Assembly: GCA_011037195.1 (NCBI GenBank)
Contig: JAAEAF010000103.1
Coordinates: 420,930-484,929, forward strand
Length of the DNA: 64,000 nt
Origin: Triatoma infestans
Lineage: Eukaryota; Arthropoda; Insecta; Hemiptera; Reduviidae
Reading direction: 5' to 3'
The position numbers and the translations under genes were made by a program. Under the pieces are notes generated by a model. The model was not told the DNA's origin, did not search any database, and saw nothing but the letters and a program-made list of their open reading frames with translations. Below are positions 32,501 through 44,100 of the stretch, piece by piece (the stretch's first letter is position 1; every line of letters starts with the position of its first letter).

Positions 32501-35500
32501 ACGTGCAAGCACTCCAGACTCCGAGACCAAAGCACCTAATTGTGCCTTCTTTGCTTTGTACAAAGTACTTTTAACTTTCAAATTAGCTATGTATTCTTTG
32601 TATTCGTTTTCATCTACAATATTTGCTGCTTCACCTCCACCCATTTTAGCCTAATAAATAAATAATAAATACATATTACAGATTTTATAAAACTTGACTG
32701 ACTTTAGAGATTTCCTATTAAAGGAGTCGAAGAAAATCCATTACGATACTAGGCCGTTTTCTTTTTCAGTTCCTTCGATTTGCTCAAAGATAGTTCCTAT
32801 GTTTATTTTGAAGCATTTTTCCGGCCAAATGATTTTAGGACTTCTGGAGAATGACCTTTAAATTGTCATTTCAATGACAATTTGGGTGTTGATGATAGGG
32901 TGACCTTTAAATTGTCATTTCAATGATGGGTCCATATTCTATATAATAACAGGAAGTAAATGCTTAAAGTTTGAAGAAAATTTGTCAATTAGAACTCTTA
33001 GAAATGTAGTATAGAAAGTTTTTTGGGTATTTCATATCAGATTATTTTGAGATTTTCTCTCTCACTCTCTATTTCTCACTCCCTCTGTATTTTCTGTGTT
33101 ATCTTAGACAGAATAAATAAAAAATGAAAGTGACAGTAAGTTCAATTTGGATATCGCAATCCGATCCAATAACGAAGGTTTTGTTAGGTCAAATGAGTTA
33201 ACCGGAAGTACACTAGGGAAGGGATTAGCTCAGTGGTAGCGCGCTGGACTAGCAATGCGACAGTTTCGGGTTGGAGTCCAGCTGCTGCCCTTAGATTTTT
33301 TCTTCCTAGGAGCCTCTTACAGCTCAGTGTCCGGTGATGGACAGTGTTGTCTGCAACGAGAGAATACTGTCCGGAGGCCGGCAGTGCACTGAGAAGGCTC
33401 CGAACTTTGGGATTGCTATATGGGCCCAGAAGGGCTTTGGATAGCAAAGGGCTTGGTCTCTCCCCACAGACAAAAAAAAACCGGAAGTGCAATATTACTG
33501 TTTTTTTTTTTGGCTCCATTTCCAATTTGATTTGAAATATTTTTCCAAGTAGATGGACACGGTGTCCTCACGCGTAGGTCTAGTGGCCAGCGCACTCGCC
33601 TTTGATGCGAGAATTCATGGTTCGATTCCCGTGAGGGTAAAGTCGTGTTGGCATCGTGAGCAAAAGTGGGAAGCTACAGTTGGTAGCGCACTTAGGCAGC
33701 GAAGGCCACACACTCGCAAAACAAATCGCCGCCTGGGAAGCGTTGGCCCTTTATGTGCTGTTGCGTCACAGGTTTAAATGGACAAGGAGGTCCTGGAAAT
33801 GGTATGACGTCAGGTATATATAAAGTGTCTTTTCAGTGAATGCTTCAACCATATTTATAGTAATAAGGTTAATTAAAGATTTAGAAAAATTTCAAGTTTC
33901 AATTTAGAAGCAAGAAGTTGAGAACTGAATCGTAAAAGTGTTTCACATCAAATTTATTTTTCCTTTAAACGATATTATTAGTTATATATATATTATTATA
34001 TATTAGTTATATATATTTAAATAAATAATTTATAATTTTACTTTAAGTTTCATTTTCAAAGTATCTAATTCAGCTTTTGCTTGAGTAAATGTTTCAGCCA
34101 TTTCTTCTTTTTTCCTTGCAATGATAAGAGCTTGTTGCCGATAAGGTGCTGATTTATCATCGGCAGGTTCTTTAGAAGCAAATCCTCTCTGAGCTAGTTC
34201 ACTCACTTCTTCACTCAACTCTACAACCTCAAAACGTACGACAGAATGGTTGTTTTTTTTTTAAAAAAAAAAAACACTTTTAATTATTCCGTTATAATAA
34301 TGAAAAATAATAATTGAAAACCTACTTTTCTTCTTAAAACATCAATATTTTGTTGAGTTGGAATTGGACCATTAGCGATCCTTGTTAAGATTTCTGCTTC
34401 TTTCCTCTTATTTTCCAATTCTTTTGCCAGTTTCTCATTTACTATATAGGTATTCATATTCACTTCTTCTTCTAACTTGTTTAACAATTCTATAATTTAA
34501 GAAATTTTAATTAATTTTCTCGTAAGCGTTACCATGATTTTACTTCAAAATAATTGCAAATAATTGAATTTTTCAAAGTTTAGATATTAGATTGAAATAG
34601 TATTGAAAATAAAAAAATCCTTCTTGGATATAATAGAAAAGTCTTAAGACTTTTTATTGTCTACCCTAAAATAATTTGTTGGATGCGCTAGGATAATTTA
34701 TTAAATATAATCACAAATGTCTAAACATCAGAATCATAAAACCTTATTAAACTACTTACCTTGTGGAGTAACTCCTTGAGAAGCTTGTCTTACATCATTT
34801 AATTGTTGCGTCAATCTGGCTGCATTTTGTTGCAAACGTTGCATTAGTTCCATTTCACCCTGTCTTTGCTGCAATAATTCCTTTTGCCTCTCTTTTTCAA
34901 GCCTTAATTCTCTAGCAGCTTCTAAGAAAGCTTCTTTGTTTTCCACATTATCCAACTGTAAATAAATTTTATTATTAGCTTAAGCAAGTTCACCTTTGAA
35001 GTAGGCAATAGGCAATATTTCGAGTAATTTTAATTTTTTTTTTAAATTTAATTCAATGGTCATGGGCACCCGGAGCCATCTCATTTCACTGCCGGCCTCC
35101 GGAGAGTTAGCTATAGAGGCTCCTAGAAAGAGAAAATTATTTAAAATAACAGTTAATTCTTAATATTCCTTCTTTAAATAATTTGATTTATGACAGCCAC
35201 TCCAAACACATTCAAAAAAAAGTTAGTTATTTCATTATTTGAATGACCAGATAAAAGGAAATATTTTTATTTACTATTCTAGATGGTTATTATCTTTATG
35301 TATTACGGTAATACGGTAAGGCAAATTCCTTTTTTCTTCAAATATGTTGATGACTGTTTAACAATCATCCCTAAAGAGCATTTCCGTACCATCCTTAATA
35401 CCTTCCTTAATACATGAAATGGAAATTGAAAATAAAATTAATTTTTTAGACAAGACGATTATCCGTGAGGAAAATGGTACTCTCATTATTAACTGGTTCA

Positions 35501-38500
35501 TGAAATCCATACGTTCTGATAGATTCCTCCATTTCCTTTCCAATCATCCATATATTTAGAAAATTAACTTTGTTAAATCTTTTTCCAAGCGTGTACTTCA
35601 TCTTAGCCATGCCCAGTTCCATGAGGAAAACAAATTGAAATTATCCAATATATTTAAAAATAATGACATCCTCTCCATATAGTACAAAAAATATTATATC
35701 AACTACCACGGCTAGTATGACCAACCAAATTCCTTCTACGCCATCTCAGCAACTTCCATTATCCTATATCTCTATCCCATATTACATAGAGGATCTATCA
35801 GAAAAAAGAACTACAATCTTCAAAAACTAGAACCTTTCCATCGCTCACAAAATCTCCAATCCTCTAAAGAAAACTCTACTCTGAACTCAAAAATTGCACA
35901 CCCACAACTTTATTATCAGATGTCATTTATAAAATAAATTGTTTACAATGCCCTGCTACATATTTACATAGGGCAGACATCAATATTTAAAAAATAGACT
36001 GTATCAACATAAATACGACTGCAAAACAAAAAACCGACTGACATGACTGCAGCACTAACCAAACACTTCATACAACATAAACATGAATTTGATATGGAAA
36101 ACACTACAATTCTTTCCATTAACAACAATATTAAAGACAGAAATATATTGGAAATGATATATATATAAAAGATAAATCAGCTATCAATTTTAGAACCGAT
36201 ACCAACTACCTATCCTTCAGTTATAACAGTCTCCTGGAATTTCCTAAACAACATACACAATCAGACACGGTTTTCCCATCCGCTTTCCTAGCCCTTTATA
36301 AAGCTCGATTCACCGTAATTCCTTAACACTTGGTGATGGTATGTCACAACTTAAACTATAGTTTTTAAGAAATTCAAAAAGTAAAATTTTTGTAAATGCA
36401 CTTCTTATGTTAAATTTTCATATTTTACATTTATATATACCACATATTTCATAAATTTTAATAGTCGAGATGTAGTTTGATTCTGATTTTTTCTGCAATA
36501 ATAGCAATAGTTTAAAATAAATTTCAGTTTGCTATATATAATACTTTTCTTGATTTATTTAGTTTTGTTTATATATTAGTTTATTATTTTTTTATATTCT
36601 TGTGGGTTCTTTATTTGCTTTGTAATCTTTGTACAGACCCTGAAGAAGGCAATAAATTGGCGAAACTCTTTGAATAGAGTTTTTTTTTTTGTGACCGAAT
36701 CTCAACCTAAATTTTACATTATCTGAAAGCTTATATCTATGACTGTATATATCATAAGTATCTATAAGTTTTATACGTTCAGCGTTGCAAATACAGTCTC
36801 ATCTTCATGTAAACGTCTGATATACATTCAAGTCATGTCAGAAACGTTTGGAGATGAAACAGGGAGAGGATATGCGAATATTTGCACATTTTCCTGGTGG
36901 ACCCAATACTACTTCTACTAAATTTCCATCTCTTATTAGTCGTATTTGATTTCGAGAGTAGAATATTGTCACCTTTTTCTATAATAATAGAAAAATATTC
37001 TTATATATTTTCTTAATCACTTTAAATTCTATGCCTGCAAGTCCTCCTCGAAATATTTGACCTACTCCCCCGTTAACAGTGAGTCTTAGGAAGCCCTTCT
37101 CGCTTCTCTTACAACCAGATGTAATGGCTCCCATATCAGGACTACCTCCATCAGCACAGTTGGCGTAGTCATAGTCCCTTGTAATTGCCAAGCGTTGGAC
37201 GTTGTACAATCTGTTAAGCTTTTGATATCCTTCCCAAGAGCACACCATCAAATAACAGCATACACATTCTCAGCTTAACTACCACTGTATAAGTATCATA
37301 TAAAATAAAAAAATGAAAATGAATTGATTACCCTATGATCTTTCTGCTATCCTCTATATTGAATCACCCATTGTATTCACAACGAAGTTTCGGTTTAAAT
37401 CCTTCTACTGGAAGTCGATTTCAATTTGTGTGCATTTTTTCGAAATTGGCTTCAACGATTTTCTATAATCTTTGCATACTTTTTACACACATAAAGGCCT
37501 ATCCTTCTATCTCAAACATTTCTTTCAGGAAAATTGATTTTTGGAGCGTTCTATGGGAGCTGGAACATTAAGTTTTCCTCTAAAGTGGCACTTCAATGTA
37601 CTGTACGGTGCTACCTGCTGTAGATGTACTTCGGTATAAGAAATATATAAAATATATAATGAGTAGGTTGTTTCCAATTTATGGCTTCATAGGCTTGATA
37701 TAATTTCTTAAGTGAGATTCCGAGAAGTTTAGCAGCTAAACAGAGACACTAATATGGAAGAACAGACCATTGTCGGAATTTATATTACCGCAGGACCCGT
37801 TATCACTTCTAATCTTTAGTTTCAGAAATTTCTCATATAACATTACTACCTTTTATGAACATTACATGATTGGATATATATAGATATAAGAAGCGGTTAT
37901 TCATTATATTTAAAGATCCCTGAAAAAGAGGCTAGTCCATTACATATATATAACATACATAACATTTATTTTATATGTAATGGACTAGCCACTTTTTCAG
38001 GGATCTTTAAATATAATGGACTTACCGCTTCTTCAGGGATGTTGGAGTTCCTGTGGATATCGCAGCATACTGGCACGAAATCACATAATGACACCTCCAA
38101 CATATACACAGTACACAGAGAACTAGTCAAGGTAGTTGATTTGTGCAATTACTATGGTTTAGCGAGCCCACGAGTCACCACTACCGCACATTCACTAACA
38201 ATTACACAGTATAGTGTACAGACGACTACATTTTAAGTACAAACACTAACATCTAAGAGTACCACAATAGATCATTCAGTTTGCAGTGGATTAAAAATCC
38301 ATGGAATAAAAAAAAATAGATATCAATTTAAAGGAAACAAAAGAAGCATGAAAAACAGATTAATTTATAGAACGTACTATTACATGAAAAATACCTTTCT
38401 TGATATGCGGTCTATTTTCTTCATAACTATTTCTTTTTCTTTTTCCATTGCCTCAATATCGGATCTAAGTTCTGCGGCTGAAATACTTTGTTCTTTCAAG

Positions 38501-39734
38501 TTTGTTGATTCTTTATGAGCGGCTTTAAATTTTTCTATCAACTGTTCATACTGAAATTTATAAATTACTTTTGATTTCTGAATTTACAAATTTTCTATTT
38601 TCAATTCAATTTCTATTCATGAAAATCGCACCTGTTCATACAGTGCGGCAACATCGGCATCAGCCAAAATTTCGATGGGAACTTCAACTTTCACCAAATA
38701 TTTAGCTAAGTAGGCCCTTTTCTTTAGATCTTCTTTATTTTTCAACAACCATTCAAGAATAGGATGAATGATGTGCTTTTCTCCTTGAACTATCCCCTGG
38801 CGGAAGCCAACCCTTTAAAATAGTTTTAAATAAATAATATAATAAAAGTAAAAAAAAAATTATAACGGGAATGCAATGCAGTTATTCAAATGTATAAAGA
38901 AAAGAATTATGCAGTTCACATAAAAAAGAAAACAGTTTTATCAAGAACTGTAGAAGAACAGACAAAGATTTTTTATATGAAGTCATGAATGGAACAAGAG
39001 GGCATGGTCATTTGATACTATCCCCAAATTAATAATAAGAACATGGAATGAAGAAATAGGGTGTAGAAGGGAGAAAGAATACACTTGAGAGGGAGGAGTC
39101 ATTACATTTTACAAAACATTTTTACTTCACTATTTTCAAAAATAAGTTTTTGTGTTAAACTCATGATCAAACAAATTTATAATTTATGTAATTGGTATAA
39201 TTACCATTATTTTAATGGAAATTCATTACTTTAAGGAAAATTAATTTCAATGGTCAAGAAATTATGTTCCCTCAGTTGGTTCAAAGTTACGTTCTGAGTT
39301 AGGTAGTAAGTACATATTATATTTAAATACAATAAGATCAGTATGATCAAGATTTACCAAATTAAGTGTTTCAGAAATTAGACTTTCCACGAATTTCGAA
39401 GTATTAGTTACTTACGGATCAGATCCTGGATCATATTTTAGTATTCGGAGCATTGTTAACAATCGAATTGTGGTTTCTTCTGGTTCTTCAGCTTTAATAT
39501 CAACTTTATTGGAGGAGTCTAGATCAGCTAGGACATCACTAAGGATCTGGATTTCACAAAAATTAGCATTTATATATATATATATATAAATATTATTTAT
39601 ATCATTATTTCATATTTTCTTTATACCTGAAGCAGCTCTTCTGGACTAAGTGAATCAAATGTTATCAAATTATAATTTTTTTTAAAAGGTTCTCTGTTTA
39701 ATTCTGAAATGATAAATTTTATTTTTTCACTCAT
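29599..39734 (-). CDS. IFT81: intraflagellar transport protein 81
   Basis: Exons in transcript order: 39734-39627, 39546-39416, 38812-38632, 38550-38395, 34955-34760, 34489-34326, 34227-34042, 32650-32459, 31486-31363, 31203-31088, 30892-30753, 30656-30528, 29695-29599. All joins are in phase and give 639 residues plus stop TAA at 29601-29599. IFT81 is an IFT-B core subunit that pairs with IFT74. Its N-terminal calponin-homology domain binds tubulin as cargo for cilium assembly. The start [17 protein letters not shown] matches the family N-terminus. [21 protein letters not shown] belongs to the CH domain, and the rest is coiled coil ending in LWYNLEML and a short basic tail. Vertebrate IFT81 is about 676 residues. 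The difference of about 35 falls between 32459 and 31486, where one exon may be missing from my model. In insects the role would be in sensory cilia and possibly sperm. Confidence 0.92.
30528..34955 (-). CDS. IFT81: IFT81 exons 5-12, coiled-coil rod
   Basis: The eight exons encode the heptad-rich rod that dimerises with IFT74 (for example [20 protein letters not shown] and [15 protein letters not shown]). Exon 10 of my list (31203-31088) contains a run of 12 adenines encoding three Lys that keeps the frame. Exon 12 (30656-30528) uses a GTTAGT donor, since this is the only choice that keeps the phase with the last exon and the conserved residues. Confidence 0.85.
32016..32240 (-). other. unassigned ORF in IFT81 intron, possible exon or transposon scrap
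   Basis: A minus-strand frame starts after an AG acceptor at about 32233 and can end in phase at a GTAATT near 32050. It would fill the phase-0 gap between the 32459 and 31486 exons. The translated sequence ([13 protein letters not shown] and on) does not look like IFT81 coiled coil. The central part is GC-rich with CGGCCG, unlike neighbouring exons. A piece of mobile DNA is at least as likely. Confidence 0.25.
33221..33470 (+). repeat. tRNA-derived SINE copy
   Basis: The head has an A box (GGATTAGCTCAGTGGTAGCGC) and a degenerate B box. The body 'gtgtccggtgatggacagtg' to 'ggcagtgcactgagaagg' matches the 9776 and 57893 copies. It lies in an IFT81 intron, opposite in strand to the gene. Confidence 0.7.
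33566..33650 (+). repeat. second tRNA-like head, likely another SINE type
   Basis: It has a perfect 5-bp anticodon-type stem (CTCGC/GCGAG around a 7-base loop), an A-box-like TAGGTCTAGTGGCC and a strong B box GGTTCGATTCC. The acceptor stem does not fold cleanly, so it is not called a tRNA. About 130 bases of GC-rich, tRNA-unrelated sequence follow, in which 'cagttggtagcgcacttaggc' looks tRNA-like again. Confidence 0.45.
35068..35135 (-). repeat. SINE body fragment
   Basis: It contains 'cactgccggcctccgga' and 'ggctcctag', the reverse complement of the SINE body. It is short and internally deleted. Confidence 0.45.
35300..36700 (+). mobile_element. Penelope-like element fragment (RT end plus GIY-YIG nuclease), decayed
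   Basis: Plus-strand reading gives the RT catalytic stretch KYVDDC (YVDD at 35343-35354). A downstream stretch with [14 protein letters not shown] residues follows, then a GIY-YIG-type region with YIGQTS in shifted frames (about 35930-36000). The 3' end carries the motif 'cctgaagaaggcaataaattggcg aaac', common downstream of Penelope-like and related elements. Many stops and shifts are present. The order RT then GIY-YIG defines the class. It lies antisense in IFT81 intron 4. Confidence 0.75.
37000..37260 (-). other. unexplained coding-like island in IFT81 intron
   Basis: A minus-strand open frame of 90 codons (37251-36979) is GC-richer than its surroundings. It has a non-random composition with Cys, Gly and Asp clusters (for example [20 protein letters not shown] and [16 protein letters not shown]). 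Splice sites around it are not convincing, and I recognise no family. It could be a captured exon, an unnoticed gene exon or part of a mobile element. Confidence 0.35.
37330..37630 (+). repeat. dispersed AT-rich repeat family, copy
   Basis: It carries plus-orientation modules 'ccttctactggaagtcg', 'tttcgaaattggcttcaacg', 'aaacatttctttcaggaaaa' and 'ttttcctctaaagtggcac', as in 5640-6580. It lies in IFT81 intron 4. Confidence 0.55.
37891..38030. repeat. hairpin (MITE-like), about 140 bp
   Basis: The left arm 37891-37950 and right arm 37972-38030 are near-perfect inverted repeats containing 'aaagatccctgaaaaag' and its complement 'ctttttcagggatcttt'. The loop is about 20 bp and AT-rich. It lies in IFT81 intron 4. 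Confidence 0.75.
38395..38812 (-). CDS. IFT81: IFT81 exons 3-4, CH domain end and coiled-coil start
   Basis: Exon 3 (38812-38632) encodes the end of the tubulin-binding CH domain, including [16 protein letters not shown]. Exon 4 (38550-38395) begins [14 protein letters not shown], the first coiled-coil segment. Both are flanked by AG acceptors and GT donors. The intron after exon 4 is about 3.4 kb and holds a Penelope-like fragment, a hairpin and an unexplained ORF. Confidence 0.9.
39416..39734 (-). CDS. IFT81: IFT81 exons 1-2, start of CH domain
   Basis: Exon 1 (39734-39627) encodes 36 residues from the initiating Met, [16 protein letters not shown] being highly typical. Exon 2 (39546-39416) continues [10 protein letters not shown] and ends in phase 2 at GTAAGT. 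The intron between them contains a (TA)n run. The ATG at 39734 is the first in frame. Confidence 0.9.
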
Positions 39735-39847
39735 TTTTATTGTTCAAAGTTCAGAGTATTTGAAGAAATAATAATCTTATAATCTCATGCAAGCACTTTT
39801 CGGAACACAAGTTAGAGCCAAGTTCCTGCAATTATTGTTTCTTTAGA

Positions 39848-39861
39848 ATCACCATGGTAAC
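39848..39861. promoter_or_regulatory. RFX X-box upstream of IFT81
   Basis: ATCACCATGGTAAC matches the ciliary X-box consensus RTHNYYWTRRNRAC at every position. It lies 114 bp upstream of the IFT81 ATG, the usual place in ciliary genes. RFX transcription factors bind this site to drive intraflagellar-transport genes. The match is seen; binding is inferred. Confidence 0.8.
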
Positions 39862-41166
39862 GGTGGGAAAACATGGTTTGATTAATATGGTTTACTTTAA
39901 AATATTAAGTATGTATATGCTGTGTAATAAAAACGAAGTGAACAACTTTCAATCGCCTTTGCACTTGATATTACAACTTTGATGACATAGGGCTCTTGAA
40001 TTAAGATTCTTATCTACGACGTAACTCCACGAATCTCCCAAGAATTTTATTTTCTCTTATTGGAGTATGTGAATCTTCCCGATGTTGTAAGGGATCCTAA
40101 ATCCGAAAATATTTTGCGTTTCTTATTTTAATCACTGTTTTAATCAATTCAATGAATAGAAGGAGCCAACTAAGAGTTTCGTATCAGTAGAAACGTTAAA
40201 TTTATTACAAATGTTTTTAAGTAAAAACTATATCTATGTTTTTCCCTTTTAAACTTTCTTAAATCTAGAAAAAGCTAAGTTTTTTAGGATATGATTCTAT
40301 GCGTTTATGAGGATGGAGGGTTTCTATGCATTTAATAGGATAGAGGGTAGCTGGCTAAGTTTGCCTTGCAGATAGATGCCCTCGAAATGAATAGCCACCT
40401 TAAGAAACAACTTTAAGTTATTGGAATTTGAATTTGAATTGTTAAGTGTACATCAGTGAACATACAAACATCCAAAATTTTGTATTTTTCATTTTATTTT
40501 CGTGAGATTGGATACTTCAATAGGAATTAAATGCTCCTAGAGAATAGCAAACATTTACTCGATACTTTTTATTTCCTATATTTTCCTCAAGAATCAAATG
40601 CATAGGATCATAGAGTTTTTATGTCAAATTTAAAATAACCTTTCGAAATAGCCTTTTCAAAACCTAAGATTTTTTTAAGAGAAAATCCAACAATTTTAAC
40701 TAGGGAATATTATTATTATTTTATATTATGTGTAGTTTTTTTTTGTGTTGGGGTTAATGTTTGTCCCAGTCGCCCATATGTTTTAAAAACTTACCAGTTG
40801 TTTTAGGTCATATGTTATCGCAACTTCATAGTTTACCTAGGTGATTTATAAACGCCTATTTTCTAGCTCTTTAGTGTGCATTTGGCAACGTTGACCGAAA
40901 TATTTGTTTGGTGTTGCTTCGCAATAGTTTTTCAAAAAGTAACATTTTTATATATATTCATGTGTCATGGATAGTCGTTTTTATAGGTTATTATCTATTC
41001 TTATACAGCAAATCTTTCTTGGGTTTTATGGAAGAGTTTCTAAATAATTGTATTTTTGTTTTGTATAGGAACAGTGTAAATATAACTATTTGCTCCATTG
41101 TAATGTATGGAGTTCAGACATTTAGTTAAGAAGCAAAGTGGAAATAAGCTTTTGTGCAGGCTAAAG
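39862..41166. other. intergenic region between divergent IFT81 and ATG4 starts
   Basis: About 1.4 kb separates the two start codons. Apart from the X-box nothing regulatory stands out. ATG4 may have 5' UTR here, with an AG at 41159 as possible acceptor. Sequence is AT-rich and no conserved frame is seen. Confidence 0.45.
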
Positions 41167-44100
41167 ATGGATATGATGTTCGAAGCCTATCTTGCTCATG
41201 AATCTGGACATCTGGAACCTGACGATATACCACATACAAAAGACCCTGTTTGGATTCTTGGGAAAAAATATAGTGCGATTCATGGTTTGTTTTCTTTATT
41301 CAAATATGGAGAAATCATTAGTTATGAATATCAATTTAATGTTTGTTCCTTAAGAAGTTAATGAGATTTACTATTTAATTACATTAATATTCTCTTGTAT
41401 GCAATGGCAATATAAACCAATTGTAAGTGAAAGAATTTGTTTTTAATCTGAGGTTTCTTATCAGTGATTTCATCTGTAATGAATTACTTATTGATATCGT
41501 CCATTCAAGTTTAATGGAATAGAGTATTTGTTTCCTTAATTTATCTTTTGATTTTTGTAAATAATTGAATGGCCCTAGAGCTTCAAATTCTGTTTTTAAC
41601 AACTATTTTTTCGTCTATCAATTTTATATTGGCATTTTTTCAGTAGGAAATTACGCACTTTTTATTTTTGGTAGTGTTCGATTAATAATTTGTATAACGA
41701 TGCGCCTAATGGTAAAATTGTAACTTTATGATTAGGATTGCCTTCAGGAAGATATTTGCTACTTTAATAACAACCTCCATATCAAAAGAAGTATTTTCTG
41801 TGCCATCACTCGATAGATCTGAATACATGATAGATCCTGTCCAAACTTTTTTATAATAATAGTTATCCTAAAGCTTTATGTAAAAAGATCCTTGATGAAT
41901 TGCCTCCCAACAATATTCGGATAAGAATCAAATCTCCTCCATGAATCCATTCCACTTGTCTTCCTAATTTTATCTTCTTTTCTTATATATAAGAAACCTA
42001 TCCGAAAAAATATCCAAAATATCAGACTATATAACATAATCCTAGCACATAAAACAAGCAACACAACTTACAAAATTTTCTCCAAATTGAAAGACAGCAA
42101 CAGAATTACAATCATTGTATACTAAATAAATTGTCAGCCATGTTAAGCCACTTACCTAGGACACACTAAACAACATTTAAAGAACAGGATGTACTAACAC
42201 GATTATGGCTGTAGAAAAAATAAACCAAACTCACGCAGCATAAAGAATTCACTAAACATCACATTGAAAATCGACACAAATTTGATTTTTCTTACATCAT
42301 TATTTTGGCAACTGAACTAAATAGGAAAACTCAATTTTCTGAAAATGTTACATGTCAAGAAACATAAAAATTCCAATTATTACAGAGCAGACACCATCAA
42401 TCTCTCCAGATTCTGGTTTATCCCTGAGTCTGGTTTTCTCAATATTCATCTCTTTCTTTCCGTTACTGCAGAACCTCCCGCTATCTAATATACCTTACCA
42501 TCGTACTTTCCTTATTCATTTTATAACAAATTATGCTGACGGGTATTTTGGAGTTTTTCCACTTATCAGTTTGTTTATTAAATTGTTCAATGTTAAGTCC
42601 CATATTTTAAATATTATTATGATTTTCTTTTACGTAAATACTTTTTCGCTTAATTTTTAATTTATTTTATTTCTTTTTTGTTCTCTGCTATTACTCTTTG
42701 TAATGTTTAATTTTTCTAAAAGAGCCCTTTGTATTTTTATTTTTAGGCCTTGATAAAGACAATATACATTTGACGAAACGTTAGCAAAATTGTAGTTTTT
42801 TTTTTTTCTAAGACCGTTCTAAGATTTTCTAAGAATTGCAAGAAGAATCTTCCATAGATTTGGATAGTCTTTAACAAGCTTTCTCTGCTGTCTTAAAATA
42901 TTGTAACTTTTTTTTTCTAAATCACTTCTCGGAAACTATGACGTTCATTCAAGTAACGAAACTAATGGTTATAGATCTAATGTGGCTTATTAAATTAATC
43001 TCACAATTTACCTATTTTTCGACTTAATTCTCTAATATACATATTTATACTTGTGAAGTTTGTAGATAGTTGGGAAAATTGTTTTATCTTTAACTTATGT
43101 TAAACAGCATTGCCAAAGTGAAAAGCGAATAAAGGACTAAAAAATATTAGATAATTTTTTTTTTTAATATCTAAATCTGTCACACCTCTGAGTCTACACT
43201 TTTGAATGTTGCATTTTGCTTTTTGCATTTGAATAATTTATTTTATCTTGCTGCCTAAAACCTCAATGAACTTGACTTATTTAATTCCGGTGCTTTTTGA
43301 GGGTTCTATACAATGTATAGTTTTTGTATCTCTGTAGTTTTAAAGAACATTAAAAGCATTCTTACTGTACCAAAGTCGAAGAAAATCGGTTAATTAAAAG
43401 TGAAAGCGGATTTACAGTTTTTTAAATTTTCTACACGGTTTCAAAGATATTCTTTAAACATGTATTGTAACTGAACAGATAATAACATCACTTTTAAATG
43501 AAAGATTTTCTTTAAAAAAAAATTATTTTAGGGTTTTGGGAATGTGGGAGTCAGGCTTAACTTTAAGCTGCGTTAAACTTTTACTGAGGAAAGACAGGTT
43601 AAAGTTTAAAGAAAGGTTAAAGTTCTGCCAAATAGTGTCACAGTTCAGGTAAACTTTGTGTGGGGTAAAGTAAAGTTTAGTGCCATATAGTTGTTGGTCC
43701 AATACCTGGGTATTGTCACATGTTGCTTTTCACATTTAAAAGGCGTGTACACACTGTTCCTTTTAAAAATGGAAACATTAAACAAGTGGAAAACCCCCTC
43801 TTAATCTAGTTAGGTCTCAACAAAGCACTTTAAGAACTAGTAAATTTGCTCTGTGTAAGTTTATGTTATCACCCTGTTTTGACAAAACATCCTGATGATG
43901 GGCAAACACCTGAAACCACTCGATGACCACAAAGAGAAGCAGGCAATCACGGAAAATATCTCTCGATACTATTTTGATGTTAGGTCAGTCCGTGCTTTAG
44001 AACATTCGTTTTTGGTTAGTTAATAGCTGATAGCTACTCCCCATTGAGTAATTTCTGTTGCTTTCTTAAAATATAATAATAATACTTTTTTTAATATCAG

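Noticed and set aside
33566..33640. Functional tRNA gene
   Set aside because: The anticodon stem and B box are good, but the acceptor and T stems do not pair consistently and the sequence continues as a repeat.
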